Assembly: GCA_003118195.1 (NCBI GenBank)
Contig: BEXV01000179.1
Location: forward strand, 129,357 to 139,560
Direction: 5' to 3'
From: Hemicentrotus pulcherrimus
Lineage: Eukaryota; Echinodermata; Echinoidea; Camarodonta; Strongylocentrotidae
DNA length: 10,204 nucleotides
Within the stretch, counting starts at the first letter, position 1. Each line of letters opens with the position of its first letter. Positions 7,601 through 10,204 of the stretch are shown here, piece by piece. The notes under the pieces were generated by a model that worked only from the letters and a program-made list of their open reading frames with translations, was not told the DNA's origin and ran no database searches. Both the position numbers and the translations under genes were made by a program.

Positions 7601-9667
7601 TGTTTATTTCTTCTTCTTTTTTTTTTTCTCTTTTTTTTTTAACAAATGTCTTTGATGAATAATTCTTAGTTTTAGTTTGCCTTATTTGCAACTTTCATAT
7701 ATAGAACTAATTATCAATTAATTGGTCTTTAAAGTTAATTGTCAATCATATGTTATATACATGTATATACATGTATACTTAGTTTAGGCCAACAGGGGCC
7801 ATTGTGGAAATCAATTTTGTACCTGCGTACCCCGTAAAAATAAAACTACAAAGAAATAAAGAGATAAATAGATATAGTTCACATTTCATGTTTCTCATTT
7901 GTTACAATAGCCCTAAATGAAGCCAAGAAGCTTGCCAAGCTACTGATCGCATTTCCAGATCAGACAGCCATGTTAAGAGACAGACACTCCACACTACGCA
8001 ATACATACGAGAGTCAGGGGTTCAAAGAGGCAATGCAATATGAGTTTGATAGAGGTGAGTTAAGCAGCTTAATTAGGCACAATCCACATTGTTGCCAATT
8101 TGATGAGATGCATAGAGTCTTTCCCTCGACAGTTGGCTGTCCTCGGGGTTGTTTCACAAAGATCCCCAGTCGAACTTAAATCTAAGTTGGACTTAAACAT
8201 TATGGAGAGCCATTTGTAGCCTTAAAATGAAATATATTCAAAAGCAACAATTAAAGTATTTTGGACTTTTCGTAAATCCCACATCAAGAACATGAGTTCT
8301 CCTTGATAATAGAAAATATGAATGATTTGAATCAACATTTTATGCCTTTTAAAAAAACTTTTACAAAACGTTTTCAAAGATGCTAATGGCTTTCCATAAT
8401 TGTTAATTCCAACTTAGATTTAAAGATAAACTCCAGTTCTGGTAAAAAAAAAAAAAAAAAAATTAATTAATCTCACAGAATCAAACGAAACTTACACTGA
8501 ATGTTCAAGATTACAAATGAATGACATGTGCCGAACAATTTTGGAAGAAAATGTGTACTGGCCAGGTAATGAGCATAGAAAGACAAGGAAATCAAGGTAG
8601 TAATTGCCCCCGACACCATGTGTGTTGTCCCATACATGTATATAGCTTTCTGTGTACAGTGCTTGTTACTTCACCAAGACACGGCCAAATTTATTATGAT
8701 TTTGATGACTCCAGAACCTTGCAGTGCACACCAATACTTACATGCTACATGATCAACTGTTTCTGATCCATTCCACATCTTTCCTTTCCGACAATGCAAT
8801 CGCATTACCAGCTAGAATGTTTAAAAATCAACCCAATAGAAACTTTGTCTGGCATTCTATAAGTAAACAGATAAGAAGTTTGAAGAAAATAAAGGATGAC
8901 ATTAAACCCAACGTGTGCGGCTTTCCCAGAACCAAGTCAGATTTTCTGTTCAATGCCTGCCCTATACGATGCCAGTGCGTTAACTAGTCTACCGTACCCA
9001 AAAGACATTTTACTCTTCATGTAGCCTACCGGTATTACTGCGTCTCAAGTTCCTCCGGGAAGACTGAATTTCAGGTTACCACTCACTCATGAATGGTTAG
9101 TACAATGAATAGAGGGACATGGCAAAGTTTCAACAGAGCTCTTCTCTTCTGTCTCTGAGAGAGGACGTGTTACACAATGCGAGAGCCTGTCGATAGGATT
9201 GATACACTGTTAATTGTTATTGTAATTGAAATGGTATTTATTAAGAAATCCACATGGTAGCCCAAGAGCTGAATTACATGAAGTTTACAGAGTAAAATGA
9301 CATATCTATACTTATGTCATAGTCATCATACAATAATATGAAGGAGAAAAACAGAGAGAATGAGAGAGATTGAAAGGGAGAGAAAAGACAGAAAGGAGAA
9401 ACAGAGAAACAATGATATTGTAGGTCTGACAATCTATAGGAAAAAGAGATTTGTAAATTACATAAAAAGTGAGTTGATTGATTAATCAGATGATCGATTT
9501 GAGTTACTCATTCTATATATCCCTACCCTTCCCCAAATCCATTGTGCAATCTCCTATGTGTATCAGGTGTTGGTGTCCTTGCTAAGGAGTCGGTGAAAGG
9601 AGCTGCACGATTTGCTGATGGCCAGGGAAGGAAAGGCTCCTATGACGACTTCAAGAGCAAATTATGA
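1548..9667 (+). CDS. Crotonase / enoyl-CoA hydratase-family protein, probably mitochondrial, 291 aa (7 exons)
   Basis: Exons are 1548-1623, 2400-2570, 3460-3548, 6364-6508, 7227-7376, 7911-8054 and 9567-9667. They sum to 876 nt with the stop, and every junction is GT..AG and in frame. Exons 2 and 3 recur identically at 4356-4526 and 5416-5504. Residues 1-25 form a basic, acid-free presequence typical of mitochondrial import. The crotonase core covers about 27-215 and the C-terminal helical part the rest. Oxyanion-hole elements are FCAGWDL (86-92, Ala88) and GYAVAGGLELAL (129-140, Gly134). Glu137 matches catalytic Glu144 of rat hydratase, but Asn157 replaces its Glu164. The motifs GVFNRRFGVPLIDG and AARFADGQGRKGSYDDF resemble bacterial proteins annotated as enoyl-CoA hydratase or carnitinyl-CoA dehydratase more than the familiar mammalian paralogues. 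The substrate is unknown, and the Asn argues against assuming standard beta-oxidation hydratase activity. Confidence 0.94.
1624..2399 (+). other. Crotonase intron 1
   Basis: This 776-bp phase-1 intron runs from GTAAAC to TTCCTGACAG. It contains the CTAGA-type repeat at 1677-1710 where the duplicated block begins, a 12-bp perfect palindrome CCTGATATCAGG (2281-2292), and a perfect tandem pair of the 12-mer TTCCGCTTCTAT (2248-2271). No exon or RNA gene is seen in it. Confidence 0.85.
1677..1710. repeat. CTAGA/TCTAGATCT low-complexity near-palindromic repeat
   Basis: The segment is a string of AGACT, CTAGA and AGATCT units forming an imperfect inverted repeat centred on AGATCT. The second copy of the 1955-bp block begins at the last three bases of this repeat (1708 equals 3664), so the repeat probably stopped contig extension there. 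Confidence 0.75.
2400..2570 (+). CDS. Crotonase exon 2 (copy 1)
   Basis: It encodes residues 26-82, from GFPRTVDVEKEEKICLIGIN through to SVAIIYGK, in phase 1 to phase 1. This is the N-terminal beta-strand and helix region of the crotonase fold (IxLNRPxxRNSxxPE type). Acceptor is TTCCTGACAG and donor GTATGA. An internal CCTGACGTCAGG palindrome falls in coding sequence and is probably incidental. Confidence 0.92.
2571..3459 (+). other. Crotonase intron 2 (copy 1)
   Basis: This 889-bp intron has a short CCTAACCCTAACC telomere-like stretch (about 2740-2757) and otherwise featureless AT-rich sequence. The acceptor TTTGTTTTTTCAG has a strong pyrimidine tract. I see no other gene in it. Confidence 0.85.
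3460..3548 (+). CDS. Crotonase exon 3 (copy 1)
   Basis: It encodes residues 83-112: GGNFCAGWDLKNIA, a linker, then QLGPM. FCAGWDL holds the first oxyanion-hole amide (Ala88). It enters in phase 1 and leaves in phase 0 at donor GTAAAG. Joined to exon 4 it gives LGPM-GPTAMQ, matching the uninterrupted GPMGPT seen in bacterial relatives, which supports the junction. Confidence 0.92.
3663..3663. other. Single N: contig junction / assembly gap
   Basis: The only ambiguous base in the window separates the two identical 1955-bp blocks exactly. A one-base gap symbol is how some assemblies mark adjoining contigs whose gap is estimated as zero or negative, so the flanking contigs probably overlap here instead of abutting. 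Confidence 0.9.
4356..4526 (+). CDS. Crotonase exon 2, duplicate copy (same exon listed twice)
   Basis: It is identical to the exon at 2400-2570, with the same splice sites. Entered from exon 3 of copy 1 (phase 0), it would read VFQGLWM and stop at TAG 4377-4379. The gene therefore cannot use both copies in series. Only one exon 2 belongs in the mRNA. Confidence 0.85.
5416..5504 (+). CDS. Crotonase exon 3, duplicate copy
   Basis: It is identical to 3460-3548, with donor GTAAAG at 5505. This copy is continuous with the real sequence leading to exon 4, so in a corrected assembly the exon 3 to exon 4 intron is about 859 bp instead of the 2815 bp implied by starting from copy 1. Confidence 0.85.
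5619..6363 (+). other. Unique part of crotonase intron 3
   Basis: About 745 bp of AT-rich intron follow the duplicated block. It holds a small CAT trinucleotide run (6205-6220) and an acceptor region rich in T and C ending CCCCCTGGTAG. A minus-strand open frame over the CAT run and neighbouring bases has no recognisable product. I see no gene or RNA here. Confidence 0.8.
6364..6508 (+). CDS. Crotonase exon 4 (active-site exon)
   Basis: It encodes residues 113-160 plus one base of Gly161. It carries KPVIGAMSGYAVAGGLELAL (121-140), with oxyanion Gly134 and general acid/base Glu137, then MGVFNRRF, where Asn157 stands in the place of the second hydratase glutamate. Acceptor is CTGGTAG (phase 0) and donor GTAAGC (phase 1). 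This is the most conserved exon and identifies the family on its own. Confidence 0.95.
6668..6842 (+). mobile_element. 5'-truncated tRNA-derived SINE copy, plus orientation
   Basis: It begins at a degraded box B, GTTTGAATCC (6668-6677), and continues with GGCATTAATCTGCATTTGCC (6697-6716), a triplicated GCCACCC, ACCCAGGTG (6731-6739) and AATGGGTACC (6746-6755). The same ordered blocks occur in reverse complement in the element at 6873-7133. Box A and the tRNA head are missing. The end is approximate, near the AGGGTTATTAATATTG tail. Confidence 0.65.
6713..6735 (+). repeat. GCCACCC heptamer, three units
   Basis: GCCACCC is repeated three times in tandem inside the plus-orientation SINE copy. 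The other copy in this intron has one corresponding CCACCC block, so this is a local expansion after insertion. Confidence 0.7.
6873..7133 (-). mobile_element. tRNA-derived SINE, near full length, minus orientation
   Basis: Read on the minus strand from 7133, it has an RNA polymerase III box A TGGTCTAGGGG (7126-7116) and box B GGTTCAAGTCC (7082-7072), both matching consensus. Between them is GACTGCAGATC, the anticodon-arm core of tRNA-Cys(GCA), suggesting a tRNA-Cys-like head. A non-tRNA body follows, with GGCATTAATCTACACTTGCC, then a tail AGCGCTATATAAAT and ATAATTATTATC. The ends are estimated from these landmarks; I did not find clear target-site duplications. It lies in intron 4. Confidence 0.75.
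7227..7376 (+). CDS. Crotonase exon 5
   Basis: It encodes residues 161-210, including GVPLIDGCTVRLPTIIGLSR, DLILTGRPVDADEAL and GLVNRVVPDGQ. DAxEALxxGLVNxVVP is the general crotonase signature after the active site. The exon is 150 bp, phase 1 to phase 1, with acceptor CATGACAG and donor GTAACA. The open frame extends beyond both splice sites into intron, but the upstream MNFFSCMT and the Phe-rich tail are not protein. Confidence 0.94.
7577..7640 (+). repeat. T-rich low-complexity tract in intron 5
   Basis: A run of T interrupted by a few C and CTT units lies 270 bp before the exon 6 acceptor. Intron 5 otherwise holds only AT-rich sequence and the ATGTATATAC repeat at 7754-7778. Confidence 0.75.
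7754..7778 (+). repeat. ATGTATATAC short tandem repeat
   Basis: About two and a half units of a 10-mer made of TATATACATG lie in crotonase intron 5. Confidence 0.75.
7911..8054 (+). CDS. Crotonase exon 6
   Basis: It encodes residues 211-258: ALNEAKKLAKLLIAFPDQTA through to FKEAMQYEFDR. This is the C-terminal helical region that packs on the core in crotonase trimers. It is 144 bp, phase 1 to phase 1, with acceptor TTACAATAG and a consensus donor GTGAGT. Confidence 0.92.
8175..8425. mobile_element. MITE-like foldback element with ~45-bp inverted arms
   Basis: The left arm 8175-8220 and the reverse complement of the right arm 8382-8425 share TTAAATCTAAGTTGGA exactly, and, with a few mismatches and one 2-base gap, continue to ATTATGGA.AGCCATT..AGC. 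The arms enclose about 160 bp of AT-rich, non-coding sequence. This is the layout of a non-autonomous DNA transposon or foldback repeat. True outer ends and target-site duplication are not resolved; flanking sequence (GTTTCACAAAG on the left) may also belong to it. Confidence 0.65.
8444..8462 (+). repeat. Poly-A run (19 A)
   Basis: A homopolymer close to the right arm of the foldback element. It may be a simple repeat or the tail of a decayed retroposon; nothing else supports the latter. Confidence 0.8.
9340..9411 (+). repeat. Purine-rich GA/GAAA tract
   Basis: Seventy-odd bases are almost entirely A and G, with repeated GAGAGA and GGAGAA units, in intron 6 about 155 bp before exon 7. Confidence 0.7.
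9567..9667 (+). CDS. Crotonase exon 7: C-terminus and stop
   Basis: It encodes residues 259-291, GVGVLAKESVKGAARFADGQ then GRKGSYDDFKSKL, with stop TGA at 9665-9667. The acceptor is ATGTGTATCAG, phase 1. The GAxRFAxGxGRxGxxxxF ending is also found in bacterial relatives, which confirms that the frame and end are intact. Confidence 0.93.
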
Positions 9668-10204
9668 ATTAACAAGTCTCACTCTTGCATCAATCTTGTA
9701 AGTTTTGACCATTTAAAAGGCTATCTTTAACTCACTGGGTTAATAGCTTGTGGTCGTGTGTTACACAATCTTTTGTAAAAACAAAAACAGAAGAACATAT
9801 GAAGATGCCTGCTAAGGATGTGACCTTTCATTGATTTGTTCTAGGGTTGTCACAAAGTGTGGGGTAAATTGGACTAGACCATTTGTAGATGAAAGCGGTT
9901 TATTAGACAAACCTAACCCCTGACATTTCATGAATAAAAAAAGTGGTGCATGTTTTCACAAAAGGTCAGGTAATGCGACCACCAGACCCGACCCAATGAC
10001 CCGATGAATCAAATTAAGCCTCTTAAAAAGGTAATAACAGGGTGGTCCACAAGGGGTTTAAACAAGTAACTGTGATAAGTTTGAATTTCTAATATACAGA
10101 TTTGAAAATCAGCTTCAGGATTAAATTTTGATTACTATACTATTGATTACTATTATTACTGCTATCATCACGATCATTGTCATTATTGTTACATTATTTT
10201 ATCC
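9668..10204 (+). other. 3' UTR and downstream flank
   Basis: There is no open frame with recognisable protein. The first ~265 bases are probably 3' UTR up to the polyadenylation signal near 9933. The last ~80 bases are rich in ATT/ATC-type triplets (from about 10128), typical of degenerate microsatellite. Confidence 0.65.
9933..9938 (+). terminator. Candidate polyadenylation signal AATAAA
   Basis: A canonical hexamer lies 266 bases after the stop codon, followed within about 15-30 bases by GTGGTGCATGTTTTC, a plausible GU-rich downstream element. Cleavage around 9950-9965 would give a short 3' UTR. Confidence 0.55.

Larger units (their letters stand above)
8055..9566 (+). other. Crotonase intron 6
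   Basis: At 1512 bp this is the largest intron once the duplication is discounted. It contains the foldback element at 8175-8425, a 19-A run (8444-8462) and a purine-rich tract (9340-9411). Two open frames (8521-8766 and 8724-8987) overlap here, but neither shows a recognisable domain or fits the splice phases, so I treat them as chance. Confidence 0.8.

Noticed and set aside
7202..7642. 146-codon open frame containing exon 5
   Set aside because: Only 7227-7376 is exon. The start methionine lies in intron 4 before the CATGACAG acceptor, and the Phe-rich end translates a T tract in intron 5.
8521..8987. Two overlapping open frames in intron 6, considered as a transposon or extra exon
   Set aside because: Cys/His spacing and sequence match no domain I recognise, and the crotonase protein is already continuous without them.
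1..10204. CRISPR array, bacterial operon, riboswitch, phage or viral genes
   Set aside because: No regularly spaced repeats, no long unspliced genes and no viral motifs are present. Both genes are spliced eukaryotic genes.

Overview
This is nuclear DNA from an animal, most likely a marine invertebrate (echinoderm, hemichordate, lancelet or mollusc grade; the sequence does not settle which). The evidence is short coding exons with GT..AG introns of about 0.3-1.5 kb, an AT-rich background, tRNA-derived SINE copies, a MITE-like foldback, and TACATGTA / TCTAGATC low-complexity motifs. No bacterial operon, CRISPR array or virus is present.

Two protein genes lie head to head. On the minus strand, three exons between 29 and 1271 encode the first 111 residues of an isopentenyl phosphate kinase (IPK, amino acid kinase superfamily). 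Its remaining exons lie beyond the left edge. On the plus strand, seven exons between 1548 and 9667 encode a complete 291-residue crotonase / enoyl-CoA hydratase-family protein. It has a probable mitochondrial targeting peptide and closely resembles a bacterial-type branch of the family. The two start codons are separated by only 276 bp, which probably holds a shared bidirectional promoter. Both starts have an in-frame upstream stop and a good Kozak context.

The most important caution is structural. Positions 1708-3662 and 3664-5618 are identical 1955-bp copies separated by a single N at 3663. Each copy holds exons 2 and 3 of the crotonase gene. The repeat ends coincide exactly with the N, so this is almost certainly two overlapping contigs placed end to end, not a real tandem duplication. 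A transcript reading exon 3 of copy 1 into exon 2 of copy 2 would go out of frame and stop after seven codons. The real locus is probably about 8.2 kb over this stretch.

The introns hold two copies of one tRNA-derived SINE family in opposite orientation (intron 4), a foldback element with terminal inverted repeats of about 45 bp (intron 6), and several simple repeats. The final ~540 bp are 3' UTR and downstream flank with one clear AATAAA signal.

Functionally, IPK makes isopentenyl diphosphate from isopentenyl phosphate, and the partner is a putative mitochondrial acyl-CoA enzyme. It keeps one of the two classical hydratase glutamates (E137) but has Asn157 at the other position. A metabolic link between the two is only a hypothesis suggested by the shared promoter.
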